Below are positions 18,713-28,686 of a stretch of 64,000 nucleotides of DNA, piece after piece. Under the pieces are notes generated by a model. It saw only the letters and a program-made list of their open reading frames with translations, made no database searches and had not been told where the DNA came from. Source of the stretch: Sediminibacterium sp. TEGAF015. GTDB lineage: Bacteria > Bacteroidota > Bacteroidia > Chitinophagales > Chitinophagaceae. How positions within the stretch are numbered: the first letter of the stretch is position 1; each line of letters opens with the position of its first letter. The position numbers were made by a program, and so were the translations under genes. Location: contig NZ_AP026683.1 in the NCBI RefSeq assembly GCF_025997995.1, positions 1,240,501-1,304,500 on the forward strand. Reading direction: 5' to 3'.

Positions 18713-19789
18713 TTATAATCTGATACCGAATAAGTCTCCAGCAGCAATTAAATCATCAACAACAACAGGCAATAGCGGGATGCCTGTTTTCATTCGTTCT
18801 GCCTCCATTATACGTTCTGGATCCCCTGGTATTAAAACAGGATTAACAGGGTCAATAGGTTTTGCACTCCGGAAGCGGCCAATCCAGTTATCCATATGTC
18901 TTTTAAAAGTTGCTGCAGGTCTGAAGGCATCAATACGCATTGCGCCAACAAAATGACCAAGACCTTCACCCGGCATATTATCGGGCATAGGAATATAAGC
19001 CGGGAAAGGTGGTGCCCACGGACCATAAGAAGCGCCACTTAGTACAGCAGAAAAAATATCTACAATACTACCTAGTGCATATCCCTTGTGACTACCATGC
19101 GTTTTATCAGATCCCAATGGAAGAAGGGATCCATTTTTTTTCAAAATATTTGCATCATTTGAAGGCACCCCATTTTCATCCTGCACCCATCCTTCCGGGG
19201 TATCCTGCTGTTTTCTTTGTAATATTTCCAACTTACCATTGGCGGCTGTTGTCGTTGCAAAATCTGCAACAAAAGGAGGTTCGTTTCCTGCCGGTATGGC
19301 TACTGCAATTGGATTGGTTCCAAGCATTTTTTCTTTAGAAAATGTAGGAGCAACCAGTGCACTGGCATTTGTCATTGCCATACCAATCATGTCTTTTGAC
19401 AAAGCCATCATAGCATGATATCCTGCTATACCAAAGTGGTTGGAATTTTGCACAGCAACCCATCCTGTGCCAACTTTTTCAGCTTTTTCCATGGCAAGCT
19501 TCATTGCAAAAGGAGCTACAACTAACCCAAGCCCCTGACCACCATCTACTACTGCAGTTGAGGGTGTTTCGTGAATCACCTTAATCACAGGCTGCGCATT
19601 TATTCGCTTTGCCTGCCACAATCGGATATACCCGCTTAGTCTAGCTACTCCATGACTATCAATACCTCTTAAATCCGCTGAAAGCAAAACTTCAGCTGCA
19701 ATGGAAGCATCTTCTTCCGAACAACCCATTTGCCGGAATACCTTATGTGTAAAGGATAGTAACTGAGCGTATGGGAAAAATTTTTCCAT
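18713..19789 (-). CDS. Ldh-family (malate/L-lactate-type) NAD(P) dehydrogenase
   Basis: 358 aa from ATG 19789; an in-frame ATG 27 bases upstream is less family-like. This is the Ldh_2 family, unrelated to the classical Rossmann malate and lactate dehydrogenases; members oxidise malate, sulfolactate, ureidoglycolate or similar 2-hydroxyacids. Signatures are ADLRGIDSHGVARL (about 47-60, with the catalytic histidine), NSNHFGIAGYHAMMA (about 123-137), MTNASALVAP and TNPIAVAIP. Substrate cannot be assigned. The gene heads a pair with the GH19 lipoprotein. Confidence 0.88.
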   Translation of the reverse strand: MEKFFPYAQLLSFTHKVFRQMGCSEEDASIAAEVLLSADLRGIDSHGVARLSGYIRLWQAKRINAQPVIKVIHETPSTAVVDGGQGLGLVVAPFAMKLAMEKAEKVGTGWVAVQNSNHFGIAGYHAMMALSKDMIGMAMTNASALVAPTFSKEKMLGTNPIAVAIPAGNEPPFVADFATTTAANGKLEILQRKQQDTPEGWVQDENGVPSNDANILKKNGSLLPLGSDKTHGSHKGYALGSIVDIFSAVLSGASYGPWAPPFPAYIPMPDNMPGEGLGHFVGAMRIDAFRPAATFKRHMDNWIGRFRSAKPIDPVNPVLIPGDPERIMEAERMKTGIPLLPVVVDDLIAAGDLFGIRL

Positions 19790-19858
19790 ACCGCAATGTA
19801 CGAAGCAAAAGGGCAATACCGAAGTATTGCCCCTCTAATAAGATGATTTCAAATTGCA

Positions 19859-20302
19859 TTAAAATGGCAGATCATCAAAAGCTTCTGTAATTTCTGATGA
19901 TGGTGTCATAGGCGAACTGGCAGCAGCAGGGGCAGATTGATAACCACCAGAAGCATATCCTCCGGTATTGGGAGAAGATTCTCCGCTTCTGCTTCCCAAA
20001 AGTTGAACGCTACTAACCCTTAATGTTAAGGTTGCACCATTTGTGCCGTCTTTAGTGGTATAGGTTCTAACATCAGGCTGACCTTCAACATATACCTGTG
20101 TACCTTTCTTTAAATAAGGGGCAATTCCTGTTCTTTCAGTCCAATAAGCACAATCCACCCAGGTTGTTTTGTCTTTCTGATTACCCTGAGCATCTCTATA
20201 TCTTTCCGTATGGGCAACGGTAAAATTGATTACATTTTTTCCGTTTACATTATTCAACATGGCATCTTTTCCCAGATTACCGATAGCTGTCATTTTAATC
20301 AT
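19859..20302 (-). CDS. ssb: single-stranded DNA-binding protein
   Basis: 147 aa. The OB fold covers about 1-105 (MTAIGNLGKDAMLNN, then VEGQPDVRTYTTKDG). A Gly/Ser/Ala-rich linker follows and the protein ends with the acidic tip EAFDDLPF that recruits repair and replication proteins. It coats single-stranded DNA. It is a monocistronic minus-strand gene, divergent from mnmA across a 146 bp gap. Confidence 0.93.
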   Translation of the reverse strand: MIKMTAIGNLGKDAMLNNVNGKNVINFTVAHTERYRDAQGNQKDKTTWVDCAYWTERTGIAPYLKKGTQVYVEGQPDVRTYTTKDGTNGATLTLRVSSVQLLGSRSGESSPNTGGYASGGYQSAPAAASSPMTPSSEITEAFDDLPF

Positions 20303-20422
20303 AGTGTATTTTTTTTCAATTTCTAAAAAATGAAATTAAGTAAAATGCGTAATTCCCGTACAGCCAATTTGATTTTAACGGTTCTCGAAAGTGCAAATCT
20401 GCCTTATTTGCCTTCATTGTTC

Positions 20423-20430
20423 TAATTTTG
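20423..20430 (+). promoter_or_regulatory. TAnnTTTG promoter motif for mnmA
   Basis: TAATTTTG followed by C. The predicted transcription start is near 20437, about 12 nt before the ATG at 20449. The rest of the ssb-mnmA gap (20303-20422) shows no other clear element. Confidence 0.55.
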
Positions 20431-20448
20431 CAGAAATAAAGGGCAATT

Positions 20449-21564
20449 ATGAGTCGTAAGGGGAAAGTTTTGGTGGCAATGAGCGGTGGTATTGATAGTA
20501 CTGTTACTGCACTTATGTTGCATCATGAGGGTTATGAAGTGATTGGGATCACTATGAAAACCTGGGATTATGCCAGCAGCGGAACCAGCACCAAAGAAAC
20601 TGGCTGTTGTAATATTGATTCTTTCAATGACGCAAGACAGGCTGCAGTGCATCATGGCTTCCCCCATTTCATATTGGATATCAGGGATGAATTTGGAGAT
20701 TTTGTTATAGAAAACTTCGTAGAGGAATACCTTGCCGGAAGAACGCCCAATCCCTGTGTAATGTGTAACACCCATATTAAATGGAAAGCATTACTAAAAA
20801 GGGCCAATGCGCTGGAATGTGATTTCATTGCAACAGGTCACTATGCTTCCATCAGAAATCACACCAATGGCAGATATGTTATTAGCAAAGGATTAGATGA
20901 AACAAAAGACCAGAGCTATGTTTTATGGGGATTAGATCAGGAACTACTGAGTAGAACAATTATGCCATTAGGGGGATATCGTAAATCTGCCATCAGACAA
21001 ATGGCTATGGATATGGGCTATCCAGAACTTGCCAAGAAAAGTGAGAGTTATGAAATTTGTTTTGTTCCGGACAATGACTATCGGGGTTTTCTGAAAAGAA
21101 GAGTAGAAGGTTTGGAAGATAAAGTAGCCGGAGGCTGGTTTGTAGACAAGACAGGTAAAAAACTGGGGCAACATAAAGGATATCCATTTTATACAATTGG
21201 ACAAAGAAAAGGTCTTGAAATTGCAATGGGGCATCCGGTATATGTAACATCCATTGATCCCGATAATAATATTGTTGTTCTGGGCGATGAAGCAGATTTG
21301 GAACAAAATGATATGATGGTGGGGAAATTGAATTGGGTTAAATACGATGGCATAACCGATGGCATGGAATCCATTACCCGTATTAGATACAAGGATAAAG
21401 GAGCGCTTAGTAACTTATACAATGAGCCAAACGGAATTATCAGAGCCCGCTTTTATGAGAACGTAAAAAGCATTGCTCCAGGGCAGAGCGCCGTTTTTTA
21501 TGAGGACAACGATGTAATTGGAGGAGGTATTATTCAAAGAGGGGAACTAATCCTAAACCCTTAA
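20449..21564 (+). CDS. mnmA: tRNA-specific 2-thiouridylase
   Basis: 371 aa. It forms 2-thiouridine at the wobble position of Lys, Glu and Gln tRNAs. The PP-loop is AMSGGIDSTVTALML (about 7-21). The first catalytic cysteine lies in GRTPNPCVMCNTHIKW and the second in SESYEICFVPDNDYRGFL. ATGHYASI and GQRKGLEIA are further MnmA signatures. The stop codon shares TTAA with the stop of the convergent rsmB-like gene (4 bp overlap). Confidence 0.95.
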   Translation: MSRKGKVLVAMSGGIDSTVTALMLHHEGYEVIGITMKTWDYASSGTSTKETGCCNIDSFNDARQAAVHHGFPHFILDIRDEFGDFVIENFVEEYLAGRTPNPCVMCNTHIKWKALLKRANALECDFIATGHYASIRNHTNGRYVISKGLDETKDQSYVLWGLDQELLSRTIMPLGGYRKSAIRQMAMDMGYPELAKKSESYEICFVPDNDYRGFLKRRVEGLEDKVAGGWFVDKTGKKLGQHKGYPFYTIGQRKGLEIAMGHPVYVTSIDPDNNIVVLGDEADLEQNDMMVGKLNWVKYDGITDGMESITRIRYKDKGALSNLYNEPNGIIRARFYENVKSIAPGQSAVFYEDNDVIGGGIIQRGELILNP

Positions 21565-22760
21565 TCCTGTTTTCTGATTAAAGCTGCAAACATTGAGTCC
21601 GCACGATGCCGGAAACCAGCAATCAATTGTTGATTCATTAATTCTGTGGAAGGAATCGTTTGCAGAATATAATTCACCACAGCTTCATTCTCTGCTTCAA
21701 ATACTGAACAGGTAATATAAAGAAAATAGCCACCAGGTCTTAACTTGGTGAACACCGATTTAACAATGGCTTGTTGAGTTTGCTGAAATTCCAGAATACT
21801 TTCTGTCTTAAAGAATGATAATTGTTCCGGTGTTCTTCCCCAAGTACCGCTACCTGAACAAGGTGCATCACAAATTATCAAATCAAAAGTCTTATGCTGT
21901 AATTCCGGAGATTGCAGCGGTTCACTTAGGTTAACTATTACAGAGTCAAACTGCCGGATGCCCGCTCTCTGAAACCTGCTGATTAAATTCTGAATGATGG
22001 TTTTGCGAAGGTCAGAAACGGTCAAATTGATATTACCCAGGACATCTCTGGCTAAAATAGATTTTCCACCACTGGCTGCACAACAATCCCAGATATCAAT
22101 GGATGCATCTTTCCCTTTTCGTAATTTTTTAGCAGGCTCCATTAATACAGCTGTTTGTTGAGAACTGAAATCCTGTATCACAAAATCCTTATCTACTTCT
22201 CCTATGCCCTCCAATTTTGTTCCATTGGCCAAAGCGAGGCAAGTTTCACTTATTGCTGTATAGGCAATATTGGCTTTGTCTAATGCTTTTAAAACGTTTT
22301 GCAATCTACCGGGTCTAATCCTGACAAATAAGTAGGGTTGTATTAAATGAGATTCACTGAATGAACTAAATTCAATTGATTTTCCAACACTGTCTTCAAA
22401 TGGAAAAATCATTGATATAGCAAAGGAGGGAACTTTCTGCTGAACAAAAGACACCCTCTCCGTTACTTCAGGAGACCATGCTTCCATCCATTCTTCACTG
22501 AAAAGTATTTCCCAATCATTAGGTTGTTCATTGCATAAAAAGATGGCAACCTGAATTGCTTCATCTAACGGCAAATTGGCTAAAGACTTTCCAGTTCTGA
22601 AATATTGGTAACAAAGCTGACCAATAAATCTACGATCCTTGGAACCGAATTTTTTATTCGCAGCAAAATAGGCTTTCAGATAAATCGAAAATGGCGATTC
22701 ATTCTTAAAGGAGCTTAGTATTGCGGCAGCTGATTTTACATAATTGGCTGCGTATTTCAC
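21561..22760 (-). CDS. RsmB/NOL1-type RNA (cytosine-5) methyltransferase
   Basis: 399 aa. The NusB-like N-terminal region (about 1-100) is degenerate, and the C-terminal half is the SAM-dependent m5C methyltransferase. The SAM motif is WDCCAASGGKSILARDVL (about 224-241). The two catalytic cysteines lie in ICDAPCSGSGTWGR (motif IV) and YITCSVFEAENE (motif VI). It probably modifies 16S rRNA like RsmB/RsmF, but the target cannot be fixed by sequence. The start base overlaps the stop of odhB by one base, so it is translated from the sucA-odhB transcript. Confidence 0.85.
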   Translation of the reverse strand: MKYAANYVKSAAAILSSFKNESPFSIYLKAYFAANKKFGSKDRRFIGQLCYQYFRTGKSLANLPLDEAIQVAIFLCNEQPNDWEILFSEEWMEAWSPEVTERVSFVQQKVPSFAISMIFPFEDSVGKSIEFSSFSESHLIQPYLFVRIRPGRLQNVLKALDKANIAYTAISETCLALANGTKLEGIGEVDKDFVIQDFSSQQTAVLMEPAKKLRKGKDASIDIWDCCAASGGKSILARDVLGNINLTVSDLRKTIIQNLISRFQRAGIRQFDSVIVNLSEPLQSPELQHKTFDLIICDAPCSGSGTWGRTPEQLSFFKTESILEFQQTQQAIVKSVFTKLRPGGYFLYITCSVFEAENEAVVNYILQTIPSTELMNQQLIAGFRHRADSMFAALIRKQD

Positions 22761-23983
22761 TATAATTCCAATAAAGCTTTAACAGGATCTTTTCCTATCA
22801 ACAATAATGCAGGGTTCTCCAATAATTCTTTCACGCGAACAAGGAAGCTAACACTCTCTCTTCCATCAATAATACGGTGATCATAACTCAATGCCAAATA
22901 CATCATTGGACGAATTACAACCTGCCCATTGATTGCCATTGGACGTTCCTGAATTTTATGCATCCCAAGAATAGCACTTTGAGGAATATTGATAATTGGT
23001 GTACTCATTAAGCTACCGAAAACACCACCGTTGGTGATGGTAAAAGTTCCACCCTGCAATTCATCAGCAGTTAACTTGCTATCTCTTGCTTTTGCTGCCA
23101 ATTCTACTACTTTCTTCTCAATGTCTGCCATACTGAGGCTCTCTACATTTCTCATAACAGGAACAGTAAGACCTCTTGGTGTACTTACTGCGATACTGAT
23201 ATCCGCATAATCATGATACACAATCTGATCACCGTCAATGTACGCATTCACAGAAGGCCACTCACCTAAAGCAATTGCACATGCTTTAGCAAAGAAGCTC
23301 ATAAATCCAAGATTAACTCCGTGTCCTTCTTTAAATTTATCTTTGTACTGCTTTCTGATCTCCATGATTTGCGTCATGTCCACTTCATTGAATGTGGTTA
23401 GCATAGCAGTTGTATTCTTAGATTCAACCAATCTTCTACTAATGGTTCTTCTTAATGCACTCATTTTTTCCTGACGTACATTTCTGCTGAACAATGCCCC
23501 ATCTGAAACAAATGATTTTTTACCTGGATTATTGATCGCATCCAATACATCCTGCTTCATTATTTTCCCCCCTGTTCCTGTAGGAGTGATTGATTTAGTA
23601 TCTACTTTCTTGTCAGCAATAATAGCAGAAGCCACAGGGCTTGCCTTGATGTCATTGGATATCGCTGTAACCGGAGCCTGACTCACGGCAGCGGGTTGAG
23701 CTGATGTAGTAGCTACGGGTGCAGGAGCCGCAATACCTTCAGGCTTTGGCGCTGCATCATCAATATTTGCCAATACATCTCCAATATTTAAAGTATCTCC
23801 CTCTTTACCAACAGTTTTTAAAATTCCAGCCTTCTCCGCATTTACTTCAAATGTAGCTTTTTCACTTTCTAACTCAGCAATCACTTCATCGCGTTCCACC
23901 CATTCTCCATCTTTTTTAGTCCACTTCAAAAGTGTTACTTCATTGATTGATTCTCCTACTGTTGGTACTTTTATTTCGATCAT
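22760..23983 (-). CDS. odhB: 2-oxoglutarate dehydrogenase E2 (dihydrolipoyl succinyltransferase)
   Basis: 407 aa. Domains in order: a lipoyl domain (about 1-75, lipoyl-lysine in [12 protein letters not shown]), an Ala/Pro-rich linker, a peripheral subunit-binding domain (about 113-150, [19 protein letters not shown]) and the catalytic acyltransferase domain with the active-site histidine in [12 protein letters not shown]. It transfers the succinyl group to CoA in the TCA cycle. It follows sucA with a 33 bp gap. The E3 subunit is not in the window. Confidence 0.93.
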   Translation of the reverse strand: MIEIKVPTVGESINEVTLLKWTKKDGEWVERDEVIAELESEKATFEVNAEKAGILKTVGKEGDTLNIGDVLANIDDAAPKPEGIAAPAPVATTSAQPAAVSQAPVTAISNDIKASPVASAIIADKKVDTKSITPTGTGGKIMKQDVLDAINNPGKKSFVSDGALFSRNVRQEKMSALRRTISRRLVESKNTTAMLTTFNEVDMTQIMEIRKQYKDKFKEGHGVNLGFMSFFAKACAIALGEWPSVNAYIDGDQIVYHDYADISIAVSTPRGLTVPVMRNVESLSMADIEKKVVELAAKARDSKLTADELQGGTFTITNGGVFGSLMSTPIINIPQSAILGMHKIQERPMAINGQVVIRPMMYLALSYDHRIIDGRESVSFLVRVKELLENPALLLIGKDPVKALLEL

Positions 23984-24016
23984 AACGAGAGATTAATAAG
24001 GTATATAGATTGACTA

Positions 24017-26758
24017 TTAAATATTAAATGCTGTTTCAATTATTTCCAATTGTTCCTGCGCATGTACTTTAGCATATCCTGTAGCTGTTGCTGCGCTGGC
24101 ATTTCTGCTGATAACTCCAAAATTGATAGTTTTCAAATTGGTTTGAAGGAAACCAGCTGCGCCCATATTCAAAGGCTCTTCCTGAACCCAGAACCAGGTT
24201 GCTTTGTTGTATTTTTTATACAAGGCATCTAATTGCTGAAGTGGCATCGGATAAATCTGCTCTAATCTAACAATGGCAATATCCTTTCTGTTCTCTTTAG
24301 CTTGTTTATCGGCAAGTTCAAAATATAGTTTGCCTGAGCAGAATAAAACTTTTTTAACTGAAGCAGGATCTTGTACAAAAGCATCATCAATTACTTCTTT
24401 AAATCCGCCAGAAAGGAAATCCTCTTTTGAACTGTATGTGCCAGGATTACGCAGATTGGCTTTTGGAGAGAAATTAATCAATGGCTTGCGGAAATTCCAG
24501 GTAGTCTGTCTTCTGAAAGCATGAAATAAATTAGCTGCACTGGTTATATTGGTCACAACCATATTTAATTCAGCACACATTTGCAGGAAGCGTTCCATTC
24601 TTGCACTACTATGCTCTGGACCTTGTCCTTCATAACCATGCGGCAACAACATAACAAGACCATTTTGTCTTTGCCATTTTTGTTCGCCTGCTGCAATGAA
24701 CTGATCAATCATTGTTTGTGCACCATTACAAAAATCACCAAATTGTGCTTCCCAAATTACCAAAGCATTTGGATTTGCCATAGCATATCCATATTCAAAT
24801 CCTAATACCCCATATTCACTAAGCAAAGAGTTATAAATTCTGAATTGCTCTTGCTTCTCCTGAAAATGGTTTAGTCGATTGTATTCTGCATTGCTTTCTT
24901 CGTCTCTCAATACTGCATGACGATGACTGAAAGTTCCTCGCTTCACGTCCTGTCCACTCATACGTACAACATTCCCATCAGTCAGAATAGAACCATATGC
25001 CATCAATTCGGCAGTAGCCCAATCTATTTTACCTTCAGTTTCATATAATTTTACTTTATCCTGAATTAATTTTTCAATCTTCTTAAGTGGCTTGAAATCG
25101 CTGGGCCATTTCATTAATCCATTGAAAAGCAGATTGAATTTTGCATCGTCAATTGCCGTGACAGGAGAAAATTCAAAATCATCGGCCGTTGCTTTTACAA
25201 ATGATTTCCAAATTAACTCCGGCGGCTGATATTTGTATGGAAGCGGATTCTGCTTTACTTCATCTAAACGCTCCTGCAAGTCGCTCCAGAATTTCTTTTC
25301 CATCGACTTAGCCAGTTCCTGTGCATCGCTTGTTCCACTCTGGATAAGATACTGCGTGTATATTTCTCTCGGGTTCTGGTGTTTATCAATTAAAGCATAT
25401 AACTGTGGCTGGGTATATTTAGGATCATCTCCTTCATTGTGACCATGTTTGCGATAGCAAACCATGTCTATAAATATATCCGATTTAAATTCTTGTCTGT
25501 AACGGGTTGCTATTTCAGCACATTTCACTACTGCTTCTGCATCATCCCCATTCACATGTAATACTGGTGCCTGTACCATTGCTGCAACAGAAGTTGAGTA
25601 ATCGGCACTGCGAGCATCATCAAAATCAGTTGTAAATCCAATCTGATTATTGATTACAAAGTGTATTGTTCCTCCAGTATAATAACCACGGAGTTTGCTC
25701 ATCTGCAAAACCTCATAAACAATACCCTGTCCTGCAACAGAAGCATCTCCATGAATCAATATGGGTAGAATTTTTTCAAAATGACTTTCAGATATCAAAT
25801 CTGCTTTTGCTCTTGCAAAACCAACTACTACCGGATCAACCGCTTCTAAATGGGAAGGGTTCGGCATTAGTTTCAAATGAATGGTTTTATCATCCAGGGT
25901 CTTCACTTCACTTCCATATCCCATATGGTATTTAACATCCCCGCTTCCCATGGTCTGATCAATGGTTGCTGTTCCTTCAAATTCACTAAAAATTTGTTCA
26001 TAGGTCTTTCCCATAATATTGGCCAGCACATTCAATCTTCCTCTGTGTGCCATACCAATCACCACTTCCTGTACTTGTTGATTGGCTGCTGTATTGATGA
26101 TTGCATCTAAAGCGGCGATAGTGGTTTCGCCACCTTCCAGTGAAAACCTTTTTTGTCCGATATACTTGGTATGCAAGAATTTCTCGAACATGACACCCTG
26201 ATTTAGTTTCTCAAGGATTCTCTGCTTCTTATTTAACGGTAGTGGCTGGGCAAAATTTTGCTCCATTTCTGCGGTCAGAAAATCAACTTTTTTCTGGTCG
26301 CTGATATATTTGAACTCTATACCAACATGATTGGCATATGCGTTTTGCAAGTGTGCCAAAATTTGTTTCAGCGGAGCAGGTCCTAATCCAATCAGATTGC
26401 CTGTCTGGAATACGGTATTAAGATCTTTATCTGATAAACCGAAAAAGCTCAGGTCTAGATTAGCACCTCTATCTTTTCTGGTTCTGATCGGATTTGTTTT
26501 TGCAATTAAATGCCCCTTATTTCTGTATCCAAGAATCAATCTGTACACTTTGATTTCCTGCATCCAATCTATAGATCCAGCATCAACGGCTCCTGGTGCA
26601 GCCTGTCCGGCCGCATAATTTCCATTGACAGCAAAGTCAAATCCTTCAAAAAACTTTCTTAAATCGGGGTCAACCAGCGTTGGATCAGTTAAAAAGTCCT
26701 TATAGAGACTCTCAATGAATGCCGGATGTGAATGGGTGATGTACGAAAAATCCTTCAT
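24017..26758 (-). CDS. sucA: 2-oxoglutarate dehydrogenase E1
   Basis: 913 aa, usual length for the large E1. It decarboxylates 2-oxoglutarate with thiamine diphosphate and loads the lipoyl group of E2. Typical features are the N-terminal FIESLYKDFLTDPTLVD segment that binds the core, GMAHRGRLNVLANIMGK (about 237-253), HGDASVAGQGIVYE with the TPP/Mg site, YRKHGHNEGDDPKYTQP and, in the pyrimidine-binding half, FGDFCNGAQTMIDQF and LPHGYEGQGPEHSSARMERF. It heads the sucA-odhB-rsmB transcript. The 205 bp gap to rpsT (26759-26963) holds the divergent promoters and nothing else I can identify. Confidence 0.95.
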   Translation of the reverse strand: MKDFSYITHSHPAFIESLYKDFLTDPTLVDPDLRKFFEGFDFAVNGNYAAGQAAPGAVDAGSIDWMQEIKVYRLILGYRNKGHLIAKTNPIRTRKDRGANLDLSFFGLSDKDLNTVFQTGNLIGLGPAPLKQILAHLQNAYANHVGIEFKYISDQKKVDFLTAEMEQNFAQPLPLNKKQRILEKLNQGVMFEKFLHTKYIGQKRFSLEGGETTIAALDAIINTAANQQVQEVVIGMAHRGRLNVLANIMGKTYEQIFSEFEGTATIDQTMGSGDVKYHMGYGSEVKTLDDKTIHLKLMPNPSHLEAVDPVVVGFARAKADLISESHFEKILPILIHGDASVAGQGIVYEVLQMSKLRGYYTGGTIHFVINNQIGFTTDFDDARSADYSTSVAAMVQAPVLHVNGDDAEAVVKCAEIATRYRQEFKSDIFIDMVCYRKHGHNEGDDPKYTQPQLYALIDKHQNPREIYTQYLIQSGTSDAQELAKSMEKKFWSDLQERLDEVKQNPLPYKYQPPELIWKSFVKATADDFEFSPVTAIDDAKFNLLFNGLMKWPSDFKPLKKIEKLIQDKVKLYETEGKIDWATAELMAYGSILTDGNVVRMSGQDVKRGTFSHRHAVLRDEESNAEYNRLNHFQEKQEQFRIYNSLLSEYGVLGFEYGYAMANPNALVIWEAQFGDFCNGAQTMIDQFIAAGEQKWQRQNGLVMLLPHGYEGQGPEHSSARMERFLQMCAELNMVVTNITSAANLFHAFRRQTTWNFRKPLINFSPKANLRNPGTYSSKEDFLSGGFKEVIDDAFVQDPASVKKVLFCSGKLYFELADKQAKENRKDIAIVRLEQIYPMPLQQLDALYKKYNKATWFWVQEEPLNMGAAGFLQTNLKTINFGVISRNASAATATGYAKVHAQEQLEIIETAFNI

Positions 26759-26934
26759 TTGGCTTAATTATGCAGCTTTTCAATCTAAATTGGGGCAAAT
26801 ATCGGGCATTGGAGGCAGAAAATAAACCAAAAATTAAGCTAAACCTAGGTTAATTATACACAGCCCAATTTTGGACCGATTTGGCTTTTTTTGATTTTTT
26901 TTATTTAAAATTTTCAAATTTGCCTGAAAGCTAT

Positions 26935-26942
26935 TACCTTTG
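26935..26942 (+). promoter_or_regulatory. TAnnTTTG promoter motif for rpsT
   Basis: TACCTTTG followed by CC. The predicted transcription start is near 26949, about 15 nt before the ATG at 26964. A TTTG lies 12 bp upstream, closer than a normal -33 box, so only the -7 element is claimed. Confidence 0.6.
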
Positions 26943-26963
26943 CCGTCCCGAAAAAATTAGAAA

Positions 26964-27218
26964 ATGGCAAATCACTCAGCTACAAAGAAAGACGTTAGAC
27001 AAGCCGCTAAGCGCCGTGACCGTAACCGTTACTATGGTAAAACCACTCGTAACGCTATCCGTGACTTAAAAACAAGCGCAGAGAAAAAAGGATACGAAGA
27101 AAAACTACCTGACGTTATTTCTATGATTGACAAATTGGCTAAGCGTGGAATTATCCATAAGAACAAAGCTGCCAATCTGAAGAGCAAATTAGTGAAGAAA
27201 GCAGCAAACTTAGCTTAA
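26964..27218 (+). CDS. rpsT: 30S ribosomal protein S20
   Basis: 84 aa, very basic, all-helical small-subunit protein. The start ANHSATKKDVRQAAKRRDRN and the segment KRGIIHKNKAANLKSKLVKK (about 63-82) are standard for S20. It appears monocistronic with its own promoter motif and a strong terminator (27246-27276). An overlapping longer frame starting at 26881 is a shadow in another frame. Confidence 0.95.
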   Translation: MANHSATKKDVRQAAKRRDRNRYYGKTTRNAIRDLKTSAEKKGYEEKLPDVISMIDKLAKRGIIHKNKAANLKSKLVKKAANLA

Positions 27219-27245
27219 CTGAGACTGCTCTCCTGAAAATACCTG

Positions 27246-27276
27246 AAGCCAATCAAAATTTGATTGGCTTTTTTTA
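27246..27276 (+). terminator. intrinsic terminator of rpsT
   Basis: Perfect 10-bp stem AAGCCAATCA with TGATTGGCTT, 5 nt loop, followed by seven T. There is no T-run on the other strand, so it is directional. Confidence 0.88.
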
Positions 27277-27306
27277 TTGCAGTGTTTTTACAGGAGTCAA
27301 CTGATA

Positions 27307-28683
27307 TTATATCAAAGATTCTATAGGGAATTCAACTTTAAACTGATTCAGATTATCTCCCTTGGCAGAGTAACTTAATTTGCCCTTGTGAATTTGTATG
27401 ATACGTTCAATAATGGCCAGTCCAAGCCCGAAACCTTTTTTACTTTCTGCATTGGCGCCTCTGAAAAAAGGAAGAAACATTTTGGAGACTTCCTCCGACG
27501 TCAACTGTTTTCCCTTATTCTGAAATACAATAGAAAGCTTTTGGTCACCTGTATGAATGATAATTTGTACCGATTTGTCAACAGAATATAAATATGCATT
27601 CTTAATCAGATTAACAAATGCTGACCGTAGTAAAGAGTCATTTCCTTTTACCATTAATTCTACATCGTCTTTGGGCAAATTATCATAACTGATATCAATT
27701 TTGCCGTCAGGAAAGCTCTTATTAAAGTAAGCAGCAGTATCATATAAAAGCTCATCCACCCTTAGTGCTGGCCAGTTCTCCACAAACTCAAGCTGCTCAT
27801 TTTGAGAAATCTGTAACAAGGCATTTGTCAATTCAATCAAATGCTGCTGATCTTCCTTTAATGATAAGAGTACTTTCCGGAATCCTTCCACATCATTTAC
27901 ATTATTAAGAGCTGCTTCTGTTTGGGAAAGCATTACTGCAAGGGGCGTTCTTAGTTCATGCGAACTGTGCTGTACAAAGCTCTTCCGGTACTCAAAGCCG
28001 GTTCTAATTCTTTCCAGCATCGCATTAAAGTTCTTGGCAATAGCGTAGATTTCATCCTTTGCAGGTTTTACAGTAATTCGTTCTGATAAGTTAAAGACAT
28101 TTGTACGCTGCATCTGGTCACTTAATTCAACAATCGGCTTGATTGCTTGCTGTACAAACAAAAAAGAAATAACAGCTGTCAGCAATAAAGACCCTCCGAA
28201 AACACCCGACAGAATTATACTCATTGTATACACTTTTTTTAAGCCTACCCTATCATATGCTTCCGTAATTAAAAACTCTTTTTGTTCAGGCTTATAAGTA
28301 GCAACAATCTGATTCTGAGCTGAATCCATAATCTCGAGCTTGCCCTGTTTCTTAACTTTTTCAAAGTTGATTTTGGGAATGTCTACGGCGGTATTAACAC
28401 CCAAACTAAAGATCAGGGATTGATTAGAATCCAATACAAAAAGATGTTCGTTAATCAATGCAATCCTGTGTAATTCCAACACATCATCCTGTTGCACATT
28501 CGCATTTTTATTGGAGAGCGATTGGTAAATTTCATACAAGTCCTCTCCTTCTAATTCTACCCGATTAAAATAGTCCTCCTGCCTGTAAGATGCATACAAA
28601 AAATAAATACTAGCGCAGGCTATTAAGAGAATTCCTGCTACAAAACTGGAAAATAGTAAAGCAAATCGGAGCTTTAAATTCAT
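27307..28683 (-). CDS. HAMP-domain sensor histidine kinase
   Basis: 458 aa. Two membrane helices (about 8-31 and 153-176) enclose a periplasmic sensor of about 120 residues of unknown fold. HAMP follows (about 178-230). The phosphoacceptor is H242 in FVQHSSHELRTPLAVM. The ATPase domain has the N-box FVNLIKNAYLYS and GLGLAIIERI (G2). It is cotranscribed, 3 bp after the response regulator gene, and should phosphorylate it. The signal is unknown; the first gene of the operon encodes a GIN-domain lipoprotein, hinting at an envelope signal. Confidence 0.92.
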   Translation of the reverse strand: MNLKLRFALLFSSFVAGILLIACASIYFLYASYRQEDYFNRVELEGEDLYEIYQSLSNKNANVQQDDVLELHRIALINEHLFVLDSNQSLIFSLGVNTAVDIPKINFEKVKKQGKLEIMDSAQNQIVATYKPEQKEFLITEAYDRVGLKKVYTMSIILSGVFGGSLLLTAVISFLFVQQAIKPIVELSDQMQRTNVFNLSERITVKPAKDEIYAIAKNFNAMLERIRTGFEYRKSFVQHSSHELRTPLAVMLSQTEAALNNVNDVEGFRKVLLSLKEDQQHLIELTNALLQISQNEQLEFVENWPALRVDELLYDTAAYFNKSFPDGKIDISYDNLPKDDVELMVKGNDSLLRSAFVNLIKNAYLYSVDKSVQIIIHTGDQKLSIVFQNKGKQLTSEEVSKMFLPFFRGANAESKKGFGLGLAIIERIIQIHKGKLSYSAKGDNLNQFKVEFPIESLI

Positions 28684-28686
28684 CTG